In this document: positions 56,313 through 64,000 of the stretch, piece after piece
How the letters are laid out: every line of letters starts with the position of its first letter
Numbering within the stretch: the first letter of the stretch is position 1
DNA from: Kiloniellaceae bacterium
GTDB lineage: Bacteria; Pseudomonadota; Alphaproteobacteria; Kiloniellales; J153
Direction of reading: 5' to 3'
Assembly: GCA_021776135.1 (NCBI GenBank)
Contig: JAJFGL010000053.1
Location: 1-64,000, forward strand
DNA length: 64,000 nt
Translations under genes and position numbers: made by a program
Notes under the pieces: model-generated
Told to the model about the DNA's origin: nothing
Databases searched by the model: none
The model's input: the letters and a program-made list of their open reading frames with translations, nothing else

Positions 56313-57770
56313 GTGAGCGGTAAAATGTTGAAATTTCTTGAGTTGGGTGAGCGGCGGCCGGAAAAGCGCGCGCCCGAAGCCCGTCAGGAAGATTTCGCCG
56401 AAATATACCGGGACTTCGACCCCGACGCCGCCGCCGGCCAGGCGGGGCGCTGCTCCCAATGCGGGGTGCCCTTTTGCCAGGTCCATTGCCCCCTGCACAA
56501 CAACATCCCCGATTGGCTGATGCTGACCGCCGAGGGGCGGCTGGAAGAAGCCTACGTCATGGCCAGCGCGACCAACACATTTCCCGAGATATGCGGGCGT
56601 ATTTGCCCCCAGGACCGGTTATGCGAAGGCAATTGCGTGATCGAACAGGCCGGGCACGGCACGGTAACCATCGGCTCGATCGAGTCCTACATCGTCGATA
56701 CGGCCTGGGAACGCGGCTGGGTCAAGCCGGTTCAACCGCGCCAGGAGCGCGGCGAGTCCGTGGCCATCGTCGGCGCCGGCCCCGCCGGCCTGGCGGCGGC
56801 CGAGGCCCTGCGCCACCACGGATACAAGGTCCATGTCCATGACCGCCACGACCGGGCCGGCGGCTTGCTTGTCTACGGCATCCCGAATTTCAAGCTCGAT
56901 AAGGAAATCGTCGCCCGGCGGGCCGAACTGCTGCGCGACTCCGGGATCGTCTTCCACCTGGAGAGCGAGATCGGCAAGGACATCTCCCTGGCGGAGTTGC
57001 GCGCGCGCCACGACGCGGTTCTCATCGCCACCGGGGTTTACCGGGCGCGCGATATCAAGCTGCCGGGCGCCGGCTTGGATAACGTCATTCCGGCCCTCGA
57101 TTTCCTGATCGCGTCCAACCGCAAGGGTCTTGGCGATACGGTTCCAGGTTTCGAGGACGGCTCCCTCGATGCCGCCGGTAAAAACGTCGTGGTTATCGGC
57201 GGCGGCGATACCGCCATGGATTGCGTACGCACCGCCGTACGCCAGGGGGCCATCTCGGTTAAGTGCCTGTACCGGCGCGACCACGCGAACATGCCCGGTT
57301 CCCTGCGCGAGGTCAGCCACGCCGAGGAAGAGGGGGTCGATTTCGTATGGCTGTCGGCGCCCCAGGCCTTTCTAGGCGACGGCGCGGTTAGCGGCGTGCG
57401 CGCGCAGCGGGTTCATCTGGGCGTCCCCGACGCCACCGGCCGCCAGGTGCCGCAGATTATCGAGGGCTCGAACTTCTCTCTCGATGCCGATCTGGTCATC
57501 AAGGCCCTCGGTTTCGACCCCGACGATATGCCGGCCGCCTTCGCGGAACCCGATCTCGCGGTCACCCGCTGGGGCACGCTGGCGATCGACCGTCGCGACA
57601 TGGCGACCTCCCTGAAGGGCGTCTTCGCCGCTGGCGATATCGTGCGCGGCGCCTCTCTGGTGGTCTGGGCGATCCGCGACGGCCGCGACGCCGCCGAACG
57701 CATACACGCATATATCTCGGCCCAAGAGGCCACGGGCACGGACCGGCACGCGTCCGTCGCGGCGGAATGA
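56313..57770 (+). CDS. gltD: glutamate synthase (NADPH) small subunit
   Basis: A 485-residue flavoprotein that feeds electrons from NADPH to the large subunit. Cysteine clusters for [4Fe-4S] centres: CSQCGVPFCQVHCPLHNN and CGRICPQDRLCEGNC. FAD motif VAIVGAGPAGLAAAEALRHHG and NADPH motif VVIGGGDTAMDCVRTAVRQG. The start is GTG 56313 or ATG 56325. The small-subunit gene comes first and overlaps gltB (ATGA), the reverse of the E. coli order. Confidence 0.96.
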   Translation: MSGKMLKFLELGERRPEKRAPEARQEDFAEIYRDFDPDAAAGQAGRCSQCGVPFCQVHCPLHNNIPDWLMLTAEGRLEEAYVMASATNTFPEICGRICPQDRLCEGNCVIEQAGHGTVTIGSIESYIVDTAWERGWVKPVQPRQERGESVAIVGAGPAGLAAAEALRHHGYKVHVHDRHDRAGGLLVYGIPNFKLDKEIVARRAELLRDSGIVFHLESEIGKDISLAELRARHDAVLIATGVYRARDIKLPGAGLDNVIPALDFLIASNRKGLGDTVPGFEDGSLDAAGKNVVVIGGGDTAMDCVRTAVRQGAISVKCLYRRDHANMPGSLREVSHAEEEGVDFVWLSAPQAFLGDGAVSGVRAQRVHLGVPDATGRQVPQIIEGSNFSLDADLVIKALGFDPDDMPAAFAEPDLAVTRWGTLAIDRRDMATSLKGVFAAGDIVRGASLVVWAIRDGRDAAERIHAYISAQEATGTDRHASVAAE

Positions 57771-60700
57771 TAATTGATGAGGCGACGGAAATGAGTTCGA
57801 GCGAAAGTATCACCGGCCAAACCGAATCCGCCGCCAGCTTCATCCAGACCTGGCGCGACAATGCGGCGCGCTTGGCGCGTGAGGGTCTCTATTATCCCGA
57901 GGCGGAGCACGATGCCTGCGGCGTCGGCCTGGTCGCCGCCATCGACGGCAAGCCGCGCCGCGCGGTGGTCGAGGCCGGAATCGCGGCCCTGAAGGCGGTT
58001 TGGCACCGGGGCGCGGTCGATGCCGACGGCAAGACCGGCGACGGCGCCGGCATCCACGTTCAAATCCCCCAGGACTTCTTCCGCGAACATGTCACGCGCA
58101 CCGGCCACGCGCCGGGTTCGGGGCGTATCGCGGTCGGCATGATCTTTCTGCCGCGCACCGATTTTTCGGCGCAGGAGCGCTGCCGGGTTCTGGTCGAGCG
58201 CGAGATCCTGAATTACGGCTATACCATTCACGGCTGGCGCCAGGTGCCGGTGGATACCCGGGTCACCGGGGAGAAGGCCGAGATCACCCGGCCCGAGATC
58301 GAACAGATCATGATCGCCAACAGCCGCGGCACCGACGACCGCCAGTTCGAGATCGACCTCTATATCATCCGGCGCCGGATCGAACGGGCGGCCGAGACGG
58401 AATCGATCAAGGACTTCTACATCTGCTCCCTGTCCTGCCGCTCTATAATTTACAAAGGCATGTTCCTGGCCGAGCAGCTCGATGTATTTTATCCCGATCT
58501 GCGCGATCCGCGTTTCGAGTCCGCTTTCGCGATCTTCCATCAACGCTATTCGACCAACACCTTCCCGACCTGGCGCTTGGCGCAACCCTTCCGGGTCCTC
58601 GCCCATAACGGCGAAATCAATACCGTGAAGGGAAACCAAAACTGGATGCGGGCGCACGAATGCCGCTTAGCCGCGCCCGCCTTCGGAGAGCGCATCGAAG
58701 ACCTTAAGCCCATCGTGCAGCCCGGCGGATCGGATTCGGCGACCCTGGACGCGGTTTTCGAACTCTTGGTCCGCGCCGGGCGCGACCTGCCCCTGGCCAA
58801 GTCCATGCTGATCCCCGAAGCCTGGCGCGACGACAGTCCTATTCCCGAGGCGCACAAACGTTTCTACAGCTACTGCAACGCGGTCATGGAACCCTGGGAC
58901 GGACCGGCGGCGGTCTGCGCCTATGGCGGCCGCTGGGCCATTGCTGGCATGGACCGCAACGGTCTGCGCCCCTTGCGCTTTTCAATTACCGGGGACGGCT
59001 TGCTGTTCGCCGGGTCGGAAACCGGCATGGTGCGCCTAGAGGAATCCTCGATTATCGAGAAAGGCCGCCTGGGGCCGGGCCAGATGATCGCGGTCGATCT
59101 TCAGGACGGTAAGCTCTACCGCGACGCAGAGATCAAGGATCTCATGGCGGCGCAAAAGCCCTACGGCGACTGGACCGGCCACATAAAGCGTATCGACGAT
59201 CTGATCCGCCCCGATCATGGCGAGCCCGGCGCCCCCGACCGCGACCATCTGCGGCGCGGGCAGTTGACCGCCGGGCTGACCATGGAGGACATGGAGTTGA
59301 TTCTCCATCCCATGGTCGAGGACGCCAAGGAGGCCCTGGGCTCCATGGGCGACGACACGCCGCTTGCCGTGCTCTCGGGCTTCAATCGCGGCCTGCACCA
59401 TTTCTTCCGCCAGAACTTTTCTCAGGTGACAAACCCGCCCATCGACTCCCTGCGCGAACGCCGGGTCATGACCCTCAAAACCAGGCTGGGGAATCTGGGT
59501 AACATTCTGGCCGAAGACGAAACCCAATGCAGCCTGCTCCAACTCGACTCGCCAGTGCTCTCGAGCGCGGAATTCGAGGCCATGCGCGGCTACATGGGCG
59601 CGACCGCCTTCAGTATCGACTGCACCTTCGAGGCCACCGGCGGCGAGGCCGCCATGAAAGAGGCGCTTGAGCGTATCCGCCGCGAGGCCGAGGACGCGGT
59701 GCGCGGCGGCTGCGAGCATATTATTCTAAGCGACGAAAATACCGGGGCCGAGCGGGCGCCGATTCCCATGATCCTGGCGACCGGCGCCACGCATTCGCAT
59801 CTGATGCGACGGAACCTGCGCACCTTCACCTCCATCAACGTGCGCGCGGGCGATTGCCTGGACGTCCACAATTTCGCGGTTCTGATCGGCATTGGCGCGA
59901 CCACGGTCAATGCCTATCTGGCGCAGGAGTCAATCGCCGACCGCCATCGCCGGGGCCTGTTCGGCGACTTGAGCCTGGAAACCTGCGTGCGGCGCTACAA
60001 GCGCGCGGTCGACGACGGTTTGTTGAAGATCATGTCCAAGATGGGCATCTCGGTCCTGTCCTCCTATCGCGGCGGTTATAATTTCGAAGCGGTCGGTTTG
60101 TCGCGCACCTTGGTCGATGAGTATTTTCCTTCCATGCCCAGCCGCTTATCAGGCATCGGTCTGACCGGCATTCAGCAAAACGTGTCGGAACGCCATGCGG
60201 CGGCCTGGTCGAGCGACGCCGTGGCCTTGCCGGTCGGCGGATTTTTCCGTTACCGGCGCGGCGGCGAGACCCATGCCTGGGAAGCCAACCTCATCCACAC
60301 CCTGCAAGCCGCGGTCGCGACCGATTCCTATTCGACCTATAAAAAATATAGCGACGCGGCTGCCAAGCTGCCGCCGATCACCTTGCGCGACTTGCTGGAC
60401 TTCAAGCGCGACGGTATCGAGCCGGTCTCGATCGAGGAGGTCGAATCGATCACCTCCCTGCGCCAACGCTTCGTCACCCCCGGCATGTCCCTGGGCGCCC
60501 TGGGGCCGGAGGCGCACGGGACCTTGAATATCGCCATGAACCGGATCGGCGCGAAATCTGATTCGGGCGAGGGCGGCGAGGATCCGGCGCGCTTCGTCCC
60601 GCGCCCCAACGGCGACAACGAGAATTCCGCGATCAAGCAAATCGCCTCCGGGCGTTTCGGCGTCACCGCCGAATACCTAAATAAATGCCGCGAGATTGAG

Positions 60701-62356
60701 ATCAAAGTCGCCCAAGGCGCCAAGCCCGGCGAGGGCGGACAATTGCCCGGCTTCAAGGTCACGGAGACGATCGCCAAGCTGCGTCACTCGACCCCTGGGG
60801 TCATGCTGATATCGCCGCCGCCCCATCACGATATCTATTCCATCGAAGACCTGGCGCAGCTCATTTACGATTTAAAGCAGATCAATCCCGACGCCCGGGT
60901 GTGCGTGAAACTGGTCGCCAGCTCCGGCATCGGCACCATCGCCGCCGGCGTGGCCAAGGCCAAGGCGGACGTAATCCTTATCTCCGGTCACTCCGGCGGC
61001 ACCGGCGCCAGCCCGCAAACCTCGATCAAGTACGCGGGCGCGCCCTGGGAGATGGGCCTGTCCGAGGTGCATCAGGTTCTGACCCTCAACCGCCTGCGCC
61101 AGAACGTGATCCTGCGCACCGACGGCGGCATCAAGACCGGGCGCGACGTGGTGACCGCGGCCCTGCTCGGCGCCGAGGAGTTCGGCGTCGGCACCGCGTC
61201 CCTGGTCGCCATGGGCTGCATCCTGGTTCGTCAGTGCCACTCCAACACCTGCCCCGTCGGCATCTGTACCCAAAACGAGGCTTTACGCGAAAAGTTCGCC
61301 GGCACGCCGGAAAAAGTCGTCAACCTCTTCAGCTTCATGGCCGAGGAAGTGCGTGAGATTCTGGCCTCCCTCGGCGCCCGTTCCCTCAACGATGTGGTCG
61401 GGCGCACCGATCTTCTGGCCCAGGTCAGCCGCGGCGCGGCGCACTTGGACGACTTGGACCTCAACCCCCTGCTGACCAAGGCCGAGGCCTCGGACCAGCC
61501 GGTTCATTGCACTCTCAAGGGCCGTAACGAGGTGCCCGAAACCCTGGACGCCCAGATGATCGCCGACGCCAAGCCGCTGTTCGACCTGGGCGAGAAGATG
61601 CAGCTCCAATACACGATCCGTAACACCCACCGGGCCATTGGGACCAAGCTGTCGTCCAAGATCACCCGCCGCTTCGGCATGTTCGGACTGAACCCCGGCC
61701 ATGTCACGGTTCGCCTGCGCGGCTCCGCCGGGCAATCCCTGGGGGCCTTCGCCGTGCAGGGCCTCAAGCTGGAAGTCTTCGGCGACGCCAACGACTATGT
61801 CGGCAAGGGGCTGTCGGGGGGCACTATCGTGATCCGGCCGCTTACCTCCAGTCCCCTGGCCACTAACGAGAACACCATCATCGGCAATACCGTGTTGTAT
61901 GGCGCCACCGCCGGGCGCTTGTTCGCCGCCGGCCAGGTGGGCGAGCGCTTCTGCGTGCGCAATTCCGACGCGGTCGCCGTGGTCGAGGGCTGCGGCTCCA
62001 ACGGCTGCGAATATATGACTGGCGGCACCGTCGTTATTCTGGGCCCGGCCGGCGACAACTTCGCCGCCGGCATGACCGGGGGCATGGCTTTCGTCTACGA
62101 CCCGGAAGAGACGCTGCCGGAGCGGATCAATCCCGATAGCGTCATGTATCAACGCATAGAAACCAACCACTGGGACGCCGTGGTGCGGGGGCTGATACGC
62201 GAACACGTTCGCGAAACCCAGTCCCGTTACGCGGAACGCCTACTGGTCGATTGGCGTAACGAGAAGGCGAGCTTCTGGCAGGTCGTGCCCCTGGAAATGC
62301 TCGATCGTCTGGAACACCCGGTGCGCGCCGAAGAGGCCGGCGAACAGCGCGCCTAA
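57767..62356 (+). CDS. gltB: glutamate synthase (NADPH) large subunit
   Basis: A 1529-residue enzyme making two glutamates from glutamine and 2-oxoglutarate. The N-terminal Cys-amidotransferase nucleophile is the Cys of EHDACGVGLVAAIDGK at about residue 46, so a propeptide is expected to be cut off. The central region is followed by the FMN-binding barrel (GAKPGEGGQLPGFKVTETIA, LISGHSGGTGASPQTS) and the 3Fe-4S motif CILVRQCHSNTCPVGICTQ; the C-terminal beta-helix has repeated Gly motifs (GGTVVILGPAGDNFAAGMTG). The start may be the ATG at 57767, overlapping gltD, or 57791. Confidence 0.96.
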   Translation: MIIDEATEMSSSESITGQTESAASFIQTWRDNAARLAREGLYYPEAEHDACGVGLVAAIDGKPRRAVVEAGIAALKAVWHRGAVDADGKTGDGAGIHVQIPQDFFREHVTRTGHAPGSGRIAVGMIFLPRTDFSAQERCRVLVEREILNYGYTIHGWRQVPVDTRVTGEKAEITRPEIEQIMIANSRGTDDRQFEIDLYIIRRRIERAAETESIKDFYICSLSCRSIIYKGMFLAEQLDVFYPDLRDPRFESAFAIFHQRYSTNTFPTWRLAQPFRVLAHNGEINTVKGNQNWMRAHECRLAAPAFGERIEDLKPIVQPGGSDSATLDAVFELLVRAGRDLPLAKSMLIPEAWRDDSPIPEAHKRFYSYCNAVMEPWDGPAAVCAYGGRWAIAGMDRNGLRPLRFSITGDGLLFAGSETGMVRLEESSIIEKGRLGPGQMIAVDLQDGKLYRDAEIKDLMAAQKPYGDWTGHIKRIDDLIRPDHGEPGAPDRDHLRRGQLTAGLTMEDMELILHPMVEDAKEALGSMGDDTPLAVLSGFNRGLHHFFRQNFSQVTNPPIDSLRERRVMTLKTRLGNLGNILAEDETQCSLLQLDSPVLSSAEFEAMRGYMGATAFSIDCTFEATGGEAAMKEALERIRREAEDAVRGGCEHIILSDENTGAERAPIPMILATGATHSHLMRRNLRTFTSINVRAGDCLDVHNFAVLIGIGATTVNAYLAQESIADRHRRGLFGDLSLETCVRRYKRAVDDGLLKIMSKMGISVLSSYRGGYNFEAVGLSRTLVDEYFPSMPSRLSGIGLTGIQQNVSERHAAAWSSDAVALPVGGFFRYRRGGETHAWEANLIHTLQAAVATDSYSTYKKYSDAAAKLPPITLRDLLDFKRDGIEPVSIEEVESITSLRQRFVTPGMSLGALGPEAHGTLNIAMNRIGAKSDSGEGGEDPARFVPRPNGDNENSAIKQIASGRFGVTAEYLNKCREIEIKVAQGAKPGEGGQLPGFKVTETIAKLRHSTPGVMLISPPPHHDIYSIEDLAQLIYDLKQINPDARVCVKLVASSGIGTIAAGVAKAKADVILISGHSGGTGASPQTSIKYAGAPWEMGLSEVHQVLTLNRLRQNVILRTDGGIKTGRDVVTAALLGAEEFGVGTASLVAMGCILVRQCHSNTCPVGICTQNEALREKFAGTPEKVVNLFSFMAEEVREILASLGARSLNDVVGRTDLLAQVSRGAAHLDDLDLNPLLTKAEASDQPVHCTLKGRNEVPETLDAQMIADAKPLFDLGEKMQLQYTIRNTHRAIGTKLSSKITRRFGMFGLNPGHVTVRLRGSAGQSLGAFAVQGLKLEVFGDANDYVGKGLSGGTIVIRPLTSSPLATNENTIIGNTVLYGATAGRLFAAGQVGERFCVRNSDAVAVVEGCGSNGCEYMTGGTVVILGPAGDNFAAGMTGGMAFVYDPEETLPERINPDSVMYQRIETNHWDAVVRGLIREHVRETQSRYAERLLVDWRNEKASFWQVVPLEMLDRLEHPVRAEEAGEQRA

Positions 62357-62417
62357 AATACCGCGCCCAAAAACGGACACTCCCAAGCGCGGAGCGGGTC
62401 CGCTATAGTCGCGCGCC

Positions 62418-63086
62418 ATGAGAACCCTTTTTCACCTGCCGCTCGATCCCGATTGCCGGCAAATCCGTATCATGCTGGGCGAGAAGCGCCTGGATTTCGC
62501 CCTCAAGACCGAACAGATCTGGCAAAGGCGCGAGGGTTTCCTGGAACTCAACCCGGCCGGCGAGGTGCCGGTCCTGCTGGAGGACGACGGCACCACCATC
62601 GCCGGGGCGCCGGTCATCGCCGAGTATCTGGACGAGGCTTACCCCGACCCGTCGCTGATCGGCTCCGACCCCTTGGACCGGGCCGAGGTCCGCCGCCTGG
62701 CCCAGTGGTTCGCGGTCAAGTTCGCGCGCGAGGTCAGCGGCAAGCTGATCGAGGAAAAAATCAACAAGCGCTTTCTCAAGCTGGGGCAGCCCAATGCCTC
62801 GGCGATCCGCGCCGGCCTCGCCAACACTCATTACCATCTGGATTACATCGCCTGGCTGTGCGACCGGCGCCGCTGGCTGGCCGGGGAGGATTATTCCCTG
62901 GCCGATGTGACGGCGGCGGCTCACATCTCGGCGGTGGACTACCTGGGCGACCTGACCTGGGACAAGCATCCCGGCGCCAAGGATTGGTACGCCCGGGTCA
63001 AATCGCGCCCCGCCATGCGCGCCATCCTGGCCGACCACATCGCCGGCGCCTCCCCCCCCGCGCACTACGCCGACTTGGATTTTTAG
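62418..63086 (+). CDS. glutathione S-transferase family protein
   Basis: A 222-residue thioredoxin-fold plus helical protein: N-terminal FHLPLDPDCRQIRIMLGEKR, the glutathione-binding NPAGEVPVLLEDDG and the C-terminal helical block YSLADVTAAAHISAVDYLG. The DCR position resembles the serine/cysteine-type active site of bacterial beta or related classes. The substrate is unknown. It follows gltB by 61 bases and its stop overlaps that of the convergent TPR gene. Confidence 0.88.
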   Translation: MRTLFHLPLDPDCRQIRIMLGEKRLDFALKTEQIWQRREGFLELNPAGEVPVLLEDDGTTIAGAPVIAEYLDEAYPDPSLIGSDPLDRAEVRRLAQWFAVKFAREVSGKLIEEKINKRFLKLGQPNASAIRAGLANTHYHLDYIAWLCDRRRWLAGEDYSLADVTAAAHISAVDYLGDLTWDKHPGAKDWYARVKSRPAMRAILADHIAGASPPAHYADLDF

Positions 63087-63856
63087 TTCGCGGCGCTTTC
63101 CAGGCCCGCCAGGTTGTTGCGGGCGGCGGCGGCGGCGGCGGAGTCGGGGGCGGCTTCGACGATCCGGGTCCAGTCGGCGCGCGCGCCGGGGGCGTCGCCC
63201 GCCAGGCTGCGCATGATTCCGCGCTCTAACAAGCCGTCGGGATTGCCGGGGTCCAGGGCCAGAGCCCGGGAAAGATCGTCGTTCGCCAGATCCCATGCCT
63301 CCAGGGACCGGTAGGCGCTGGCCCGCAGGATCAGAACATCGGCCCGTTCCGGCGCGAGGTCGCTGGCCGCGTTGAGGTCGTCCGCCGCCTCCCAATACTG
63401 CCCCGAGGTGGCCCAGGCGATACTGCGGTCGATCAGCAGCTCGATGTCGCCGGGGGTCAGCGCCAGGGCTTGGCTCAAGGCTTGCTGCGCCCGCGCGCCG
63501 TCCCCGGCCAGCAGCCAGGCCTGGCCGGCTTGGGCCAGCACCCGGGCGCGGGGGCCGGTGGCATCGAGGGCCATGGCGCCGGAGAGTTGCTCCAGACGCC
63601 CGGCGGCCTCGCTGTGGCGGCCCAGGCCGAACAGGGATATGGCGGCGCAGTGCCGGGCCGACTTGCCGCCGCCTTGCACGGCCCAAGTCTCCGCCTCCTC
63701 GAAGGCGCGCTGCGGATCGGCTTGGGCCAAGGCCATGCAGGCCGCGTAACCCGCGACCGCTTTCCGGTCCGTGGTTTGCGCGCCCGCGCCTTGGGAGAAG
63801 GCCGCCAGGACGCCGGCCAAGCATCCGGCGGCGATGCGTTGTCGGAGCTTTCGCAT
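63083..63856 (-). CDS. exported tetratricopeptide-repeat protein
   Basis: A 257-residue protein with a signal peptide (LAGVLAAFSQGAGAQ) and several TPR-like helical repeats, for example DGARAQQALSQALALTPGDIE, DLNAASDLAPERADVLILRA and DDLSRALALDPGNPDGLLER. TPR arrays bind partner proteins; no partner is known. The ATG at 63856 starts the signal peptide. It runs convergent to the glutathione transferase and is divergent from the gene at the right edge. Confidence 0.85.
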   Translation of the reverse strand: MRKLRQRIAAGCLAGVLAAFSQGAGAQTTDRKAVAGYAACMALAQADPQRAFEEAETWAVQGGGKSARHCAAISLFGLGRHSEAAGRLEQLSGAMALDATGPRARVLAQAGQAWLLAGDGARAQQALSQALALTPGDIELLIDRSIAWATSGQYWEAADDLNAASDLAPERADVLILRASAYRSLEAWDLANDDLSRALALDPGNPDGLLERGIMRSLAGDAPGARADWTRIVEAAPDSAAAAAARNNLAGLESAAN

Positions 63857-63901
63857 GGCCCTAAAATGCGCCCCGCGCGGCCCGGCTTGCAAGGGCGGCC
63901 C

Positions 63902-64000
63902 ATGAAGATTTTGGAGGATACCTTGGCCGAAGACCGCCTGTTTTGTTTTGGACTTGGTTATAGCGCCCTGGTTCTCGCCCGCCGCCTGATGGCGCGGGGC
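63902..64000 (+). CDS. NAD-dependent epimerase/SDR (YeeZ-like), N-terminal fragment
   Basis: The first 33 codons, open to the end of the window: after a short lead, RLFCFGLGYSALVLARRLMA is a Rossmann dinucleotide-binding start of the YeeZ-type SDR family. Only this segment is visible, so the function is not resolved. Confidence 0.65.
   Translation, partial: MKILEDTLAEDRLFCFGLGYSALVLARRLMARG

Overview
The window reads as a chromosomal stretch of a GC-rich alphaproteobacterium, most likely a Rhodospirillales-type lineage. The evidence is the gene content and order: HdaA, PerM, a CDP-alcohol phosphatidyltransferase and a DUF2066 protein facing purM-purN; ChvI/ChvG next to HprK/RapZ and a regulatory PTS; a DivL-type kinase with tyrosine in place of the histidine; TIGR02300, DUF1150 and NDUFA9-like proteins; and the rnd-kdsD-lptC-lptA-lptB-rpoN-hpf-ptsN block. 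Nearly all genes are housekeeping genes, packed tightly with many 4-base ATGA/GTGA overlaps. I see no prophage, CRISPR array, defence island or integrated plasmid. The only mobile DNA is the start of an IS5-type transposase at the left edge.

Layout. 1-4900 (mostly minus): transposase fragment, DUF3303, JmjC-type oxygenase, hdaA, perM, phosphatidyltransferase, DUF2066. 4963-6656 (plus): purM-purN. 6628-9564: lipoprotein esterase, a 40-residue cytochrome oxidase subunit IV, ndk and a Rieske oxygenase. 9791-17544 (plus): chvI-chvG, then one continuous reading frame joining HPr kinase to RapZ, then EIIA(Man), HPr, Enzyme I and ahcY. 17703-30804 (plus): divL, a small MerF-like/GDCCVxC pair, (minus) ferredoxin-NADP reductase, then tsaE-amgK-murU-addB-addA-trxA. 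30865-37487 (minus): folC, accD, trpA, trpB, trpF, an unknown membrane protein and pyrF. 37527-44525 (minus): MarR-GNAT fusion, ornithine cyclodeaminase-like protein, LapA, ihfB, rpsA, cmk, aroA. 44622-47060 (plus): TIGR02300 protein, tRNA-Ala, a Lys/Ala-rich H1-like protein, Hsp20, DUF1150. 47136-54045 (minus): ptsN, hpf, rpoN, lptB, lptA, lptC, kdsD, rnd. 54195-64000: NDUFA9-like, uppP (minus), gltD-gltB, glutathione transferase, TPR protein (minus) and the start of a YeeZ-like protein.

How the genes fit together. Two parts of a nitrogen-type regulatory PTS lie here: Enzyme I, HPr, EIIA(Man) and HPr kinase at 12.1-16.0 kb, and PtsN beside rpoN and hpf at 47-50 kb. No sugar permease is present, so the system is probably regulatory. 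Envelope functions cluster too: ChvG/ChvI, AmgK/MurU recycling, KdsD-LptABC, UppP and LapA. DivL together with a TTAA-N7-TTAA site upstream of gltD suggests the CtrA cell-cycle circuit.

The most unusual observations are the HprK-RapZ fusion with a Lys-to-His change in the RapZ P-loop, a sigma-54-like promoter upstream of hpf, an autoregulation-type promoter/operator for the MarR-GNAT fusion, the histone-H1-like basic protein in an AT-rich gap, and several short tandem duplications, two of them in frame inside ptsI and addB. No wholly new multi-gene system is evident.
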